NCBI GenBank assembly: GCA_028382965.1
Contig: JAOEUK010000005.1
Coordinates: 89,971-153,970 of the forward strand
Source of the DNA: Candidatus Puniceispirillum sp.
GTDB taxonomy: Bacteria > Pseudomonadota > Alphaproteobacteria > Puniceispirillales > Puniceispirillaceae
DNA length: 64,000 nt
Direction of reading: 5' to 3'
Under the pieces are notes generated by a model. That model saw nothing but the letters and a program-made list of their open reading frames with translations, was not told the DNA's origin and did not search any database. Position numbers and translations under genes: made by a program. Positions 11,735 through 20,811 of the stretch are shown here, in pieces (the first letter of the stretch is position 1; each line of letters begins with the position of its first letter).

Positions 11735-12691
11735 ATGAAGAAACAAATCCTAAAAATCTTTCAGTCGCCAGAAGGTGACCGCCCACTCAGCGCCATGGCG
11801 CTTCTGCTTGTCGGTGTATTCACGCTTGCCCTCCAAGATTCGACAGTGAAATTGATTGCCCCTGAAACATCTTTCTGGCAACTTCAAACCCTTCGTTCAA
11901 TTGGAAATGGTCTATTTATTGCCGCGCTTGCCTCATTCAGCGGTAACTTTAGTATTCTTGTGCCAAGAAATTGGCGACCCGTTTACATCCGTGGAATGAT
12001 GCTAAGCATTTGTATGTTCTGTTTTTTTTCTGCAGCACCTGTGTTATCAGTTGCCCAAATGGCTTCAGGCTTATACACGTATCCATTATTTGTGTCGTTG
12101 CTAGCTATCCCCATACTTGGTGAAAAAGTTGGTCCATGGCGTGTTACCGCTATCATTATTGGCACAATAGGCGCAGCCATTACACTCAACCCTTTTAATG
12201 AAAGCTTTTCATCCACACAACTCCTTCCCATTGCCGCAGGGTTCTTTTACGCCTGCAACCTTATTATTTTACGTCACTCCTGCAGATACGAATCTCCTCT
12301 CGCGCTTGCCATGGCTGTTGCGGTGCTGTTTTTCTGCAGTGGCCTTGCTGGTATCATTTTTCTGACATTATTTTCGGTATCAAACGATGTTGCGGTCACG
12401 CTTCCCTTCATAGCCGTTGGCTGGCCAAAATTAACGATGACAGTGCTTGTCTTTGCGATTTTTTGTTCAATACTGAACCTATTGGGAAATATTTGTCTTT
12501 CTAGGGCCTACCAAACTGCCGACAGCAGCTGGTTGGCGCCGATTGACTTTTCATATCTTCTATTTGCAGCCTTTTGGGGTTGGATAATTTTTAATGCTTG
12601 GCCGCCACAAAATGCCGTTATTGGCATGACTCTGATTGCCATAGCTGGCATGCTGACTGCATGGCGAGAACAACAAAAACAAAAGAGCTGA
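11735..12691 (+). CDS. EamA/DMT family transporter
   Basis: Predicted inner-membrane drug/metabolite transporter with two EamA repeats. The 318 residues show about ten hydrophobic helices. The first repeat contains FWQLQTLRSIGNGLF and a conserved-type segment PLFVSLLAIPILGEKVGPWR; the second ends with SYLLFAAFWGWIIF and IAIAGMLTAWRE, with a basic C-terminus as usual. The substrate is unknown. It lies upstream of the cupin/rhodanese pair, but a 129-bp gap with a promoter-like sequence separates them. A second EamA protein lies on the other side of that pair. Confidence 0.88.
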   Translation: MKKQILKIFQSPEGDRPLSAMALLLVGVFTLALQDSTVKLIAPETSFWQLQTLRSIGNGLFIAALASFSGNFSILVPRNWRPVYIRGMMLSICMFCFFSAAPVLSVAQMASGLYTYPLFVSLLAIPILGEKVGPWRVTAIIIGTIGAAITLNPFNESFSSTQLLPIAAGFFYACNLIILRHSCRYESPLALAMAVAVLFFCSGLAGIIFLTLFSVSNDVAVTLPFIAVGWPKLTMTVLVFAIFCSILNLLGNICLSRAYQTADSSWLAPIDFSYLLFAAFWGWIIFNAWPPQNAVIGMTLIAIAGMLTAWREQQKQKS

Positions 12692-12722
12692 GCTCTATTT
12701 TTTCACTGCTAAATTATGCGCT

Positions 12723-12751
12723 TTGAAAAGTTTTCCATATAGGTCTAAACT
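12723..12751 (+). promoter_or_regulatory. Putative sigma-70 promoter for the cupin/rhodanese pair
   Basis: TTGAAA, a 17-nt spacer and TAAACT, which would start transcription about 63 nt before the cupin gene. Judged by eye only. Confidence 0.4.
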
Positions 12752-12820
12752 AATATCTTCAAACAACGATATTCACCTTTAGTATTAAATATTTAAAAGG
12801 TTAGGGAGGAGATTGTTTTT

Positions 12821-13321
12821 ATGAGTAAAGTTTTAATCAATTTAGTACAAAATTGTCGCCAAATAATCATTGATTGTCCAGGACCAGAGGGTCGAGAAAA
12901 GATTGCTAACTTGCTGACAAACTTGTTGTCTGATCCAACAAATGTTGACACACTTGTTCCCATATCAACCGGCGAGCGTGAATTGCTGTATGAGGACCCT
13001 GATATAGGATTTTGTATTCTTGCGCATAATTACGACGGAGCAAAAACAACACCACCGCATGACCATGGGCCATCATGGGCTATCTATGCTCAAGCACGCG
13101 GCGCGACCATCATGCACGATTATGACAAGATTGAAGATGCCAGTATAGAAAAAATAGGCAAAGTAAGAATTTCACGTACATATAGCCTTACCCCCGGCGT
13201 TGCCCATGTCTACAACGAAGGAGATCTTCATTCACCAACCAGGGATGGGCCAACAAGCCTTATACGCATCGAAGGCACTGATATGAGCAAGGTTAGTCGT
13301 TTCCGCTACGAACTTGCTTAG
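12821..13321 (+). CDS. Cupin-fold protein, cysteine-dioxygenase-like metal site
   Basis: 166-residue single-domain cupin. The block PPHDHG (His80, His82) followed by WAIYAQARGATIMHDY, and a later His129 or His137 (PGVAHVYNEGDLHS), give the three-histidine iron site expected in the cysteine/thiol dioxygenase-like group (the COG5553-type metal-dependent double-stranded beta-helix proteins). The canonical glutamate of classical cupins is not evident in the first motif. It may oxidise a small thiol, but this is inference. A strong AGGAG precedes ATG 12821, and the rhodanese gene follows after 33 bp, so the two are probably co-transcribed. Confidence 0.8.
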   Translation: MSKVLINLVQNCRQIIIDCPGPEGREKIANLLTNLLSDPTNVDTLVPISTGERELLYEDPDIGFCILAHNYDGAKTTPPHDHGPSWAIYAQARGATIMHDYDKIEDASIEKIGKVRISRTYSLTPGVAHVYNEGDLHSPTRDGPTSLIRIEGTDMSKVSRFRYELA

Positions 13322-13354
13322 CTTGCGTTGCCCTGAAAAACATAGGAAGCAAGA

Positions 13355-14890
13355 ATGAGTTATGGATTATTTACCAAACTTTATGAGGCTGGAGAACCCT
13401 TTACTCTGATTGACAGCCGTGAACGCCGCGATTACGTTTCCGGTCATTGGTTTGGCAGCATAAATATACCGCTATCCTTGTTTTCCACCCGCATCAGCTA
13501 CCTTTTTAAATCCACAGATACTTTGATTAATATTCTTGATTGGGATGATTCTGCCAGTGCCGAGGCAATATATCAACTCAAACTGATCGGTTTTTATAAC
13601 GTCACAATCCATAAGACTAAACGTCCGACAAAGATGGGATGCGGCTTTGTAAAAGGTGAATATGTCTGGTCAAAAGCCTTTGGCGAAGTGGTTGCAAATC
13701 AAATTGATCTTCCCGAGGTCACTCCGCAGCAATACCTGGCTAATTACCAAGATGCGATGCTATTTGATGTTCGCCCAACTGCCGAGTATCAAGACTTCAC
13801 CATACCAACATCTCAAAGTCTCCCAAACAGTCTGCTTTTAGCAAATATTCATGCCCTTAAAGAAACTAAAAGGATGTCCCTATTACATTGTGCAGGACGA
13901 ACACGGTCTATTATAGGCGCCTTTACCCTGATGGCATCCGGCTATGACGGTCAATTCGCTGTTTTTCGTGGTGGAACGCAGGCATGGCAGCTTGATGGAC
14001 ATGACCGCGAACATAACGCAAACCGTTTTTTTGCCACCGATCACGAATCATCCGATGTGGTTACTAGTTTTTTGCACCGTTGGCAAATCACGTCCGAAAG
14101 AGTGCCAGCCAATAAACTGGCCGCCTATACCTCTGCTCATAGCAATGAGCTTATGTTTGATGTATCTGATGATGCAGCAACCGGACAACTCGTAGCGCAT
14201 GGCATAATAAAAATTTCCGGCACCAACTTGATCCAGCAAACAGATTGGTCGATTGCTCTTTTTCATGTGCCAATAACCTTATTTGATCATGGTTCAGGCA
14301 GCAGAGCTGCCTTTGCCGCTTTTTGGCTCCACAGCATGGGTTTTTCGGTCAATTTAGTTTATCTTGATAACCCTGTCGTTGCAATGGATACAAAAAAAAG
14401 AACCCACTTTGGCAACTTGGCACCACCCACCGTCTACCTCGACGCCACTGAACTTAGCAATTGGCAAAACGAGCATAAAAAAATTTATGATTTTCGTTCC
14501 TCCGGCTCCTTCAAAAATGGCTACATTGTCAATAGCCAATGGCATAACATCAGTGCCATCTTAGACGAAACCCCTCATCATATACCGATGGCCATCATCG
14601 CAAACGACATGACAGCAGGTAGGCTTATTGCACATTGCCTGACCCGCCATGGCTGGCAAATTGTAGGTATTTATATATGGAATAGTGGTGATTTTGATCA
14701 ATCAAAATTGGCCACAGGCAGCCCAGAGATGACGCTTGACGAATCTGCTCTTTTTGCTGGACGCCATCGTGGGGTTTTAAAGGATGCCCAAGACTATCTT
14801 GCATGGGAAGAAGACCTACCCCACGAAATTGACAAACTAATTCATGATTTGTGGTGTCAACGGGTCGACAGGGAACCCAAATTGGATTAA
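13355..14890 (+). CDS. Four-domain rhodanese-like protein with one active-site cysteine
   Basis: 511-residue soluble protein made of four consecutive rhodanese-like units (about residues 5-95, 120-215, 250-355 and 370-460). Each has the opening D-x-R-type strand (TLIDSRERRDY, MLFDVRPTAEY, LMFDVSDDAA, KIYDFRSSGSF). Only the second keeps a catalytic-loop cysteine: LLHCAGRTRS with Cys179; the equivalent loops of units 1, 3 and 4 (LDWDDSAS, FDHGSGSR, ANDMTAG) have none. A sulfurtransferase role, perhaps on a thiol product of the neighbouring cupin, is inferred. The 3' end overlaps the convergent EamA gene by 4 nt. Confidence 0.85.
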   Translation: MSYGLFTKLYEAGEPFTLIDSRERRDYVSGHWFGSINIPLSLFSTRISYLFKSTDTLINILDWDDSASAEAIYQLKLIGFYNVTIHKTKRPTKMGCGFVKGEYVWSKAFGEVVANQIDLPEVTPQQYLANYQDAMLFDVRPTAEYQDFTIPTSQSLPNSLLLANIHALKETKRMSLLHCAGRTRSIIGAFTLMASGYDGQFAVFRGGTQAWQLDGHDREHNANRFFATDHESSDVVTSFLHRWQITSERVPANKLAAYTSAHSNELMFDVSDDAATGQLVAHGIIKISGTNLIQQTDWSIALFHVPITLFDHGSGSRAAFAAFWLHSMGFSVNLVYLDNPVVAMDTKKRTHFGNLAPPTVYLDATELSNWQNEHKKIYDFRSSGSFKNGYIVNSQWHNISAILDETPHHIPMAIIANDMTAGRLIAHCLTRHGWQIVGIYIWNSGDFDQSKLATGSPEMTLDESALFAGRHRGVLKDAQDYLAWEEDLPHEIDKLIHDLWCQRVDREPKLD

Positions 14891-15897
14891 TGGGTGCTGT
14901 CTTTATTAAGTTTCATCTGGCGCCAAACAATCACAAGTCCCGCTGCAACAATGGCAAGGACACCGGGAAATAAACGTTCAATTGGTGCTTCAGCAAAAAA
15001 CCACCAGCCAAAAAACAGCGCAAAGGGAATACCAAAATATTCAAATGGGGCCAAAAGGCTAGGCTGTGACATACGATAAGCAACCACAAGACCCAAAACC
15101 CCGATACCACCCAAAAAGCCAAGTAATAAAAACAGTCCGAGATCTAATGCAGATGCTATGGGTGTAGCCTCGCCAAAACATAGCCACAGCAATAAAGAAC
15201 ATCCAGTTGCAAAAATCTGCGATCTGAACTGGATCACACCAGATAGATGATTGGCCGAAAACAGCTTTACAAGCGTGCTTGAAGTTGCATAGCAAAGCGC
15301 GGCCAATACCGGCAAGACCGAAAATAACGAAAAAATACCAGTGCTAGGCTGCATGATCATGACAACTCCACCAAACCCCATCAGCACAGCCGACCACCGC
15401 CAAAACCCAACTCGCGCGCCTAGCAGTGGCACAGACAAGGCTGTCACAAAGAATGGACCAGAAAAAATTAAAGTTCCAACAGTGGCAAATTCTAGCCTAC
15501 TATAAGCCACAAAAAGACACAGCTGCGCAACAGCGACACTGGTACCACGTATTATACAAAGCAGCCATTCTTGCCTCAAAAAAGGCATTTTTAGCGCATT
15601 CATTTTTTGGCTGTAGGCCAAAAGGAATAAGATTGGGAAAAAACCAAAAACATTGCGGGTAAAGGAAATTTGAAATACCGAATAATCTTCGGTCAAAACT
15701 CGAACGACAACTCCCATAAGGGAAAAAGAAAACATAGCTCCAATAATTGTCAAAACAGCCCGTGTCAAAAAATTTCCTTTAGTCGCACATTTCTGTTTGT
15801 TATGATCTGTTTCCTTGACACAGGAGACACCCTTTATCCAAATTAGTCTTGATCCAAACCTATCCCTAGATTTTGTCCGTATCCAATGGATTAACAT
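14887..15897 (-). CDS. EamA/DMT family transporter
   Basis: Predicted ten-helix inner-membrane transporter, substrate unknown. Helical repeats begin at LTRAVLTIIGAMFSFSLMGV; SYSRLEFATVG- and LAPFEYFGIPFALFFGWWFF-type segments are typical of the family. The start is uncertain. The first ATG (15897) overlaps the upstream gene by 32 nt and adds 43 mostly polar, basic residues. A TTG at 15768 with AAAGGA six nt upstream gives 293 residues, the usual EamA length, and I consider it the more likely start. The coordinates given are the longest frame. Confidence 0.82.
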   Translation of the reverse strand: MLIHWIRTKSRDRFGSRLIWIKGVSCVKETDHNKQKCATKGNFLTRAVLTIIGAMFSFSLMGVVVRVLTEDYSVFQISFTRNVFGFFPILFLLAYSQKMNALKMPFLRQEWLLCIIRGTSVAVAQLCLFVAYSRLEFATVGTLIFSGPFFVTALSVPLLGARVGFWRWSAVLMGFGGVVMIMQPSTGIFSLFSVLPVLAALCYATSSTLVKLFSANHLSGVIQFRSQIFATGCSLLLWLCFGEATPIASALDLGLFLLLGFLGGIGVLGLVVAYRMSQPSLLAPFEYFGIPFALFFGWWFFAEAPIERLFPGVLAIVAAGLVIVWRQMKLNKDSTH

Positions 15898-16405
15898 TAA
15901 ATGCTTTGATGGTCATAGAAATAAGTGCGTAGTACCCCAGCACACCAACCAAATCGACTGTGCCACCCTCCCCCAAAATCTTTACAGACCGGGCAAAAAG
16001 CTCATCAGACACCCTTCGGGTCGTGTTTAATTCAAGAGCAAATTCATAAACCAACGCCTCATCATCGGCCTTAAAAACTGGCGGCTTGTCTGCGGCCAGC
16101 GCATCAACAATCGCAGGTTCAAGGCCAGCAGCCAATGCAGCTGGCAGATGGGCATCCCATTCAAAAGAAGCGTCCCAAATGCGTGCGGTTGTGAGGATGG
16201 CTAGTTCAGACAGCCGTGGCGGTAAGGACGAATCATATCGGCAATACTGGCCCAAAGCTTGGGCCTTATCAGCAAAATTCGCCCGATAAAGCCATATGGA
16301 AAGTGGCCCACGCACATTTCCACGAGGGCCCGAAGCAATTGCCTGATAAACCTCTTTTTGACGTTGGTCCATCTGGCTTTGGTCAAGCGCAGGCAATCTG
16401 GTCAT
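15866..16405 (-). CDS. Carboxymuconolactone decarboxylase family protein
   Basis: 179 residues, all-alpha AhpD/CMD fold. The core SELAILTTARIWDASFEWDAHLPAALAAG matches the carboxymuconolactone-decarboxylase-like pattern (ExxxxH) rather than the AhpD CxxC peroxidase type; I see no CxxC. The reaction is unknown. The track start (16471) is 22 residues longer; ATG 16405 has AAAGG 7 nt upstream and begins MTRLPALDQSQM, typical for these proteins. Divergent from the tautomerase gene at 16622; both families occur in aromatic-acid catabolism, a loose hint of a shared pathway. Confidence 0.82.
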   Translation of the reverse strand: MTRLPALDQSQMDQRQKEVYQAIASGPRGNVRGPLSIWLYRANFADKAQALGQYCRYDSSLPPRLSELAILTTARIWDASFEWDAHLPAALAAGLEPAIVDALAADKPPVFKADDEALVYEFALELNTTRRVSDELFARSVKILGEGGTVDLVGVLGYYALISMTIKAFNVNPLDTDKI

Positions 16406-16621
16406 ATTCATACCTTTCTGGAGCACTAGGAGGTCGCAAAAAAAGATTTTTTTACTAATCAGTATAATCACGCAAAATGTTTATTGCCAACGACTTGTTT
16501 TGCATCATGTTATAATCAGTAACACCAAGATTTTCGCAATTATAAGTCACTACTTTCAAAATACTCTCTATAAAATACAGTGTATAATATTTATTGAACT
16601 CAATTCTCAAACGGGATCATC

Positions 16622-17725
16622 ATGTCAAATCAAACTGCAATTCCATTCATTCAAATGCGCGGTGGCAGCTCAAAAGGTATTTACTTCCACGATAGAGATT
16701 TACCCAGCAATTCCAGTCGTCGTAATAGTGTTTTAAAATGGGTTATGGGCGCCTATGGCGACCCACGACAGATTGATGGCATGGGTGGTGCTGACCCACT
16801 CGCCTCAAAAATTGCTATCGTATCCATCTCAAGCCGCGATGATAGCGATGTTGAATATACATTTGTTCAGGCACTCGTTGGAGAGGACCAATTAGATTGC
16901 ACACCAAATTGTGGAAACATTCTATCTGGCATTGGTGCATTTGCTGTTGAAACGGGTCTTGTTGAGCCAAAAGGCGAAGAGGCCAGTATCCGTGTTTACA
17001 TGACCAATAGCGGCAACCGTTGCATGCTACAATTTCCATTAGAAAATGGGTTACCTGTTTATCATGGTGATGCCCGCATTGATGGCGTTTTAGGCACATC
17101 AGCAGCTGTTATATGCCATTATCAAAATCTTGAGGGATCCGCCTGCGGTAGTCTGTTCCCTACTGGAAATCAGCTGGATGAATTTGACAATATTCAAGTA
17201 ACCTGCATCGATAACGGGATGCCCGTTGTTTGCATGAAGGCTGAAAATTTTGGCCTCAATGGCAGCGAAACACCAGACCAGCTAAATCAAAATGAAGATT
17301 TAAAATCACGGCTAGAGTCAATTCGTTTACAAGCTGGAGTGTTAATGGGGCTTGGCAATGTTTCGAAAAAAGTGGTGCCAAAAATGAGCCTTGTTTCAAA
17401 ATCGCGTTATGGAGGAGCTGTCAACACTCAAACCTTTGTTCCGAAGCATTGTCATAAGGCCATTGGCGTTCTTGGGGCAGTTTCAATTGCCACTGCCGCA
17501 CTGTTTGAAGATAGCGCTATTCATGGCCTTGCAAGGCTACCTCATGGCCAAACAAAAGATATGAATATAGAACATCCATCAGGCAGTTTTGCGTTGCAGA
17601 TTATGCTTGTCGATCACGCTGGACATCCCCAGATCGAACGTGTTGGTTTGCTCCGCACTACTCGAATGCTTTGCAGAGGCGAAGTTTACGTGCCGCAATC
17701 TGTATGGGATGGAAAAACTGATTAA
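16622..17725 (+). CDS. galD: PrpF-family isomerase, probably 4-oxalomesaconate tautomerase
   Basis: 367-residue protein of the diaminopimelate-epimerase-like PrpF group. Signatures are FIQMRGGSSKGIYF at the start, DGMGGADPLASKIAI, DCTPNCGNILSGIGAFA, GSACGSLFPTGN, VTCIDNGMPVV and HKAIGVLGAVS. From memory of the family these blocks resemble GalD (4-oxalomesaconate tautomerase of gallate degradation) more than PrpF (methylaconitate isomerase). No gallate dioxygenase, hydratase or prp genes are in the window, so the exact substrate is open. Flanked by a divergent CMD-family gene and a convergent MFS gene. Confidence 0.8.
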   Translation: MSNQTAIPFIQMRGGSSKGIYFHDRDLPSNSSRRNSVLKWVMGAYGDPRQIDGMGGADPLASKIAIVSISSRDDSDVEYTFVQALVGEDQLDCTPNCGNILSGIGAFAVETGLVEPKGEEASIRVYMTNSGNRCMLQFPLENGLPVYHGDARIDGVLGTSAAVICHYQNLEGSACGSLFPTGNQLDEFDNIQVTCIDNGMPVVCMKAENFGLNGSETPDQLNQNEDLKSRLESIRLQAGVLMGLGNVSKKVVPKMSLVSKSRYGGAVNTQTFVPKHCHKAIGVLGAVSIATAALFEDSAIHGLARLPHGQTKDMNIEHPSGSFALQIMLVDHAGHPQIERVGLLRTTRMLCRGEVYVPQSVWDGKTD

Positions 17726-17789
17726 TGACTATATGCTAAAAATTATTATGAAAAAATCACTTCACTTTCTGAGGCAAAGTCTAAAAAAT

Positions 17790-18989
17790 CTATACACTTT
17801 TTTTTGATGTGGGCAAAACAAGACGCCCCGACATAACAACAACAGCAAGACAAGCCGGAACAAGACATAAGATTCCAATGCTCCAACTTTGCGTGACATC
17901 AACAACACGGCTAACTAATGCTGGCCCAACAAGCATACCCAGTCCCTGAATTTGAAACGTCCATGCTACAAAAACTGGCAAATTTTGCGGGTCTTCATTC
18001 GACTTGCTGACAAGATAGAAAAAGATTGGTGCTGACCCCCCAATAACTAGCCCAGTCAAACTTAAAATTAAAAGCATTGCCCATGATGATTCTTTCAGTA
18101 AAACCAAACCAATCAACAGAACAGGCACAAGTAAAAAGACAAGTCTTACTATAAGCGCGGGTTTTTTACCACGCTGTAATGCGTGTCCAGCAATCAAGTT
18201 TCCAAAAAAATTTATTAAACAAAATAACCCTGTTATCAGTGCACCTACGGCAAGGCTGACTCCTAAAAATGACTGTGAAAAAAGTGGCATAAATTGAATC
18301 AGGGTTTGATAAACCAGGGAGTGGCAAGCAAAACTGAGGCCTATGAAAGCCAATAGTGGCAGTTTCACTGCAAGCTTTAGTGCAGTGGTATCAAAATGGC
18401 CGCGCATTTCAACTTTGTCACTGGGAATAAAGAGCCACCCGAGGATAAATACTACCACCGAAAACCAAAGTCCAACCTCCCATACCAAGTGCCACCCCCC
18501 TATATCAATCAGATAGGGCGCAGAAATAATTGCAACAGCATTCCCAAGCGGCATGAAACCACCCCATGTCCCCATAATCCACCCCCGGTGTATAGGTGCT
18601 GTATGCTGGGCTAAAATAGCTGGCGCAGTTAATGTAACGGCGATCAGACTTACCCCTTCAATTGCACGCCCAATAAAAAGGCTTGCTACTGACCCTCCAG
18701 AAAGACTGATGACATTGCCAAGACAGGCGATTAATAAAGCTGTTAACAAAATGCGCTTTGTTCCAGCACCACGAACAATACCTCCGATTAACGAGCCTGC
18801 AAGCACCATGATTAAGGTAAAAACTGAGGCCAACAGGCCTATTTCTGTCAGGCTGAGGCCAAAGCTTGCTGCAAGTGTGGTGGTGGTTGGTGCTAATTTT
18901 GCAATATTAATACCACTTAAAGCTCCGCAGAATAGAACAATGATGGTCAATCGTAGATCACGAATAAAGAGTGAAGACGTTACTACCAT
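17790..18989 (-). CDS. MFS transporter
   Basis: 399-residue major facilitator with about twelve hydrophobic segments. The N-terminal half begins with LRLTIIVLFCGALSGINIAKLAPTTT (residues about 10-35) and has GLSLTEIGLLASVFTLIMVLAGSLIGG before the usual loop 2-3 region GAGTKRIL. A cytoplasmic charged linker (IPSDKVEMRG) separates the halves. The substrate is not predictable. It converges with the GalD-like gene and is followed on the same strand by nothing closer than 64 bp; the next MFS gene lies 107 bp upstream on the same strand. Confidence 0.87.
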   Translation of the reverse strand: MVVTSSLFIRDLRLTIIVLFCGALSGINIAKLAPTTTTLAASFGLSLTEIGLLASVFTLIMVLAGSLIGGIVRGAGTKRILLTALLIACLGNVISLSGGSVASLFIGRAIEGVSLIAVTLTAPAILAQHTAPIHRGWIMGTWGGFMPLGNAVAIISAPYLIDIGGWHLVWEVGLWFSVVVFILGWLFIPSDKVEMRGHFDTTALKLAVKLPLLAFIGLSFACHSLVYQTLIQFMPLFSQSFLGVSLAVGALITGLFCLINFFGNLIAGHALQRGKKPALIVRLVFLLVPVLLIGLVLLKESSWAMLLILSLTGLVIGGSAPIFFYLVSKSNEDPQNLPVFVAWTFQIQGLGMLVGPALVSRVVDVTQSWSIGILCLVPACLAVVVMSGRLVLPTSKKSV

Positions 18990-19096
18990 GATCTCTTAAA
19001 TTCCCTTTTCTAGACATCTGCCCAAATTACAAACACACTTCGCAGAATAGCCAAGTCATAAAAATTGGCGCTTATCCCAGCTTATTCACATGCGGG

Positions 19097-20239
19097 CTAT
19101 GCGATCGCCCGCCACCCTGGCGAAAAAACAAACATTGTTAAAGCTATGATAAAGGCCAATGCAATAAAAATATGCATCAGCTCAGGCGCGATAAAGACAA
19201 GGCATAACCCTGTTGCAAGGGGGCCAGCTGCTGCCCCAACATCGCGCCACGTCTGATTGCGCGCCAATGCTTTTATCTTGTCTTCTGGATAAATACGCGC
19301 AACTGCTGCAGGAAATAATGTACCCAATGCACCACGCGCCAACACCAAGGCAATAGATCCCAGCATCAACATTCCACCGCCAATCGAAGCGAACCCAACA
19401 ATTGTCAGGAGAATTGCCAGCAATAGTGGCATGCGGATGCCAAGTCGATCAGCAATCACGCCTGCACAAGGAGCCACCAGCATTTCGCTTAAACGCCGGC
19501 CAGCAAGAACGCTTCCGCCGAATAAGATAGCCATTTCGGTTGATAAATATTGCGCCCACATCAATGAAATTGACACAGTAAACACGCCGTCAATACCTGC
19601 GCCCATCCAGAATATCAGTAAATCCAAACTATCTGGTCGTGGAAACATGCGGTAACGGGTGGCTTTCTGTTTCAACCGTTTTGGTTGAGCAGCTTCATTG
19701 AGCCCAAACGCTAGAAAAACGGAAAAAGCTGTTGCAAACGCCAGATACAAAAACACGTCTCGTGGTCCAACAATTGTTGCTAACCATGCACCAACAGTCA
19801 TTGCCAGCAATGGTCCCACCTGTTCAACCGATCGACTGATTCCAATTCTAGTGCCAGTCTTGGCTGGATTTTCTGCTGCATACGTCAAGGTCACCAGAAG
19901 AAGTGCGGCAAAGGAAAGGCCCCAAATTATACGTGATATAGTTAAGAAAAATACACTTTCAAACAACCCATAACCAGCGGTTGATAGCGTGGCAGTAACA
20001 GCCGCAATAAGACAAAGTTTCTTAACTCCAATAAGTTCTGCCAAATGGACAATTAACCCATAGGCAAAGGTACGAATGAGTCGGTTAACAGACAGCAAGA
20101 TTCCGACCATTAACATACTGATCCCAAATGCTTCAGCATGAACTGGCAAAATCACATAAATCAACGCATCACCAAAAAGTGATAACGATAACACCCAGGA
20201 TGAAATCCAAACATTACGCATGACTAATCTATCAATCAT
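19097..20239 (-). CDS. MFS transporter
   Basis: 380-residue major facilitator with about twelve hydrophobic segments. It opens with SSWVLSLSLFGDALIYVILP, has a GTRIGISRSVEQVGPLLAMTVGAWLA segment typical of helix 5, and a basic central loop (AAQPKRLKQKATRYRMFPR). In the second half, GVIADRLGIRMPLLLA is a classical loop motif. Substrate unknown. It is not similar enough by eye to the adjacent MFS protein to be a recent duplicate. Confidence 0.87.
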   Translation of the reverse strand: MIDRLVMRNVWISSWVLSLSLFGDALIYVILPVHAEAFGISMLMVGILLSVNRLIRTFAYGLIVHLAELIGVKKLCLIAAVTATLSTAGYGLFESVFFLTISRIIWGLSFAALLLVTLTYAAENPAKTGTRIGISRSVEQVGPLLAMTVGAWLATIVGPRDVFLYLAFATAFSVFLAFGLNEAAQPKRLKQKATRYRMFPRPDSLDLLIFWMGAGIDGVFTVSISLMWAQYLSTEMAILFGGSVLAGRRLSEMLVAPCAGVIADRLGIRMPLLLAILLTIVGFASIGGGMLMLGSIALVLARGALGTLFPAAVARIYPEDKIKALARNQTWRDVGAAAGPLATGLCLVFIAPELMHIFIALAFIIALTMFVFSPGWRAIA

Positions 20240-20468
20240 TTGCAGACATTCCAGAGGGTACCTATAGTTTTATTGATCAATAATTTAGCAGCAGGTCTAA
20301 AATTTGAACATTGGATCTCTGTGCACTGAAACTTACGATTGGCGGCAACATGACATTTAGTACATTTTTTCAAGCAGGCCATCCTTGATCAATAATATTT
20401 GGACTTGAATAAAGCAGTTTTAGTAAAATATTAAAATATATAAAAAAATTCAAAATTAGGTTTTTAAA

Positions 20469-20681
20469 ATGTTTGAAAAGTTTGATCACAAATTTAAAGG
20501 TAAAAAAGGTTATAATTTTCTAATTACTTTTATAGGCTTACTTTTTGCCTGTTTTTTAATTTTACCAGAAGATTGGTGGAGCGTGACCTCATTTCTTCTT
20601 ACCACATTTTTCTCTTTATTGATTTCTCACCTTGCTTCAAAGAACATAGATCAACAAAAAAAGCAGCGATTTACAAAATAA
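20469..20681 (+). CDS. Small membrane protein, 70 aa, hypothetical
   Basis: Unrecognised. Two hydrophobic segments (NFLITFIGLLFACFLILP and SVTSFLLTTFFSLLISHL) flanked by lysine-rich ends (FKGKKG, QQKKQRFTK), as in a hairpin inner-membrane protein with both ends in the cytoplasm. An AGG lies about 12 nt before the ATG. The local AT content is very high. It sits alone upstream of the carboxypeptidase gene. It may be real, but composition alone could produce such a frame. Confidence 0.45.
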   Translation: MFEKFDHKFKGKKGYNFLITFIGLLFACFLILPEDWWSVTSFLLTTFFSLLISHLASKNIDQQKKQRFTK

Positions 20682-20811
20682 AAAAATAACTTAAATTTGT
20701 TATTATTCTCGCCAAGGAATCTCTAAGGTTGGAATTCACTAGTTAGTGTAACAGAATTTAAATTAGCAATTCTTAAACCCCTCTGATATCTTCCCATTGG
20801 AAAAATAAATA

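Noticed and set aside
18553-18999. Plus-strand ORF of 148 residues opposite the first MFS gene.
   Set aside because: Antisense shadow; proline- and threonine-rich composition arises from the hydrophobic codons on the other strand.
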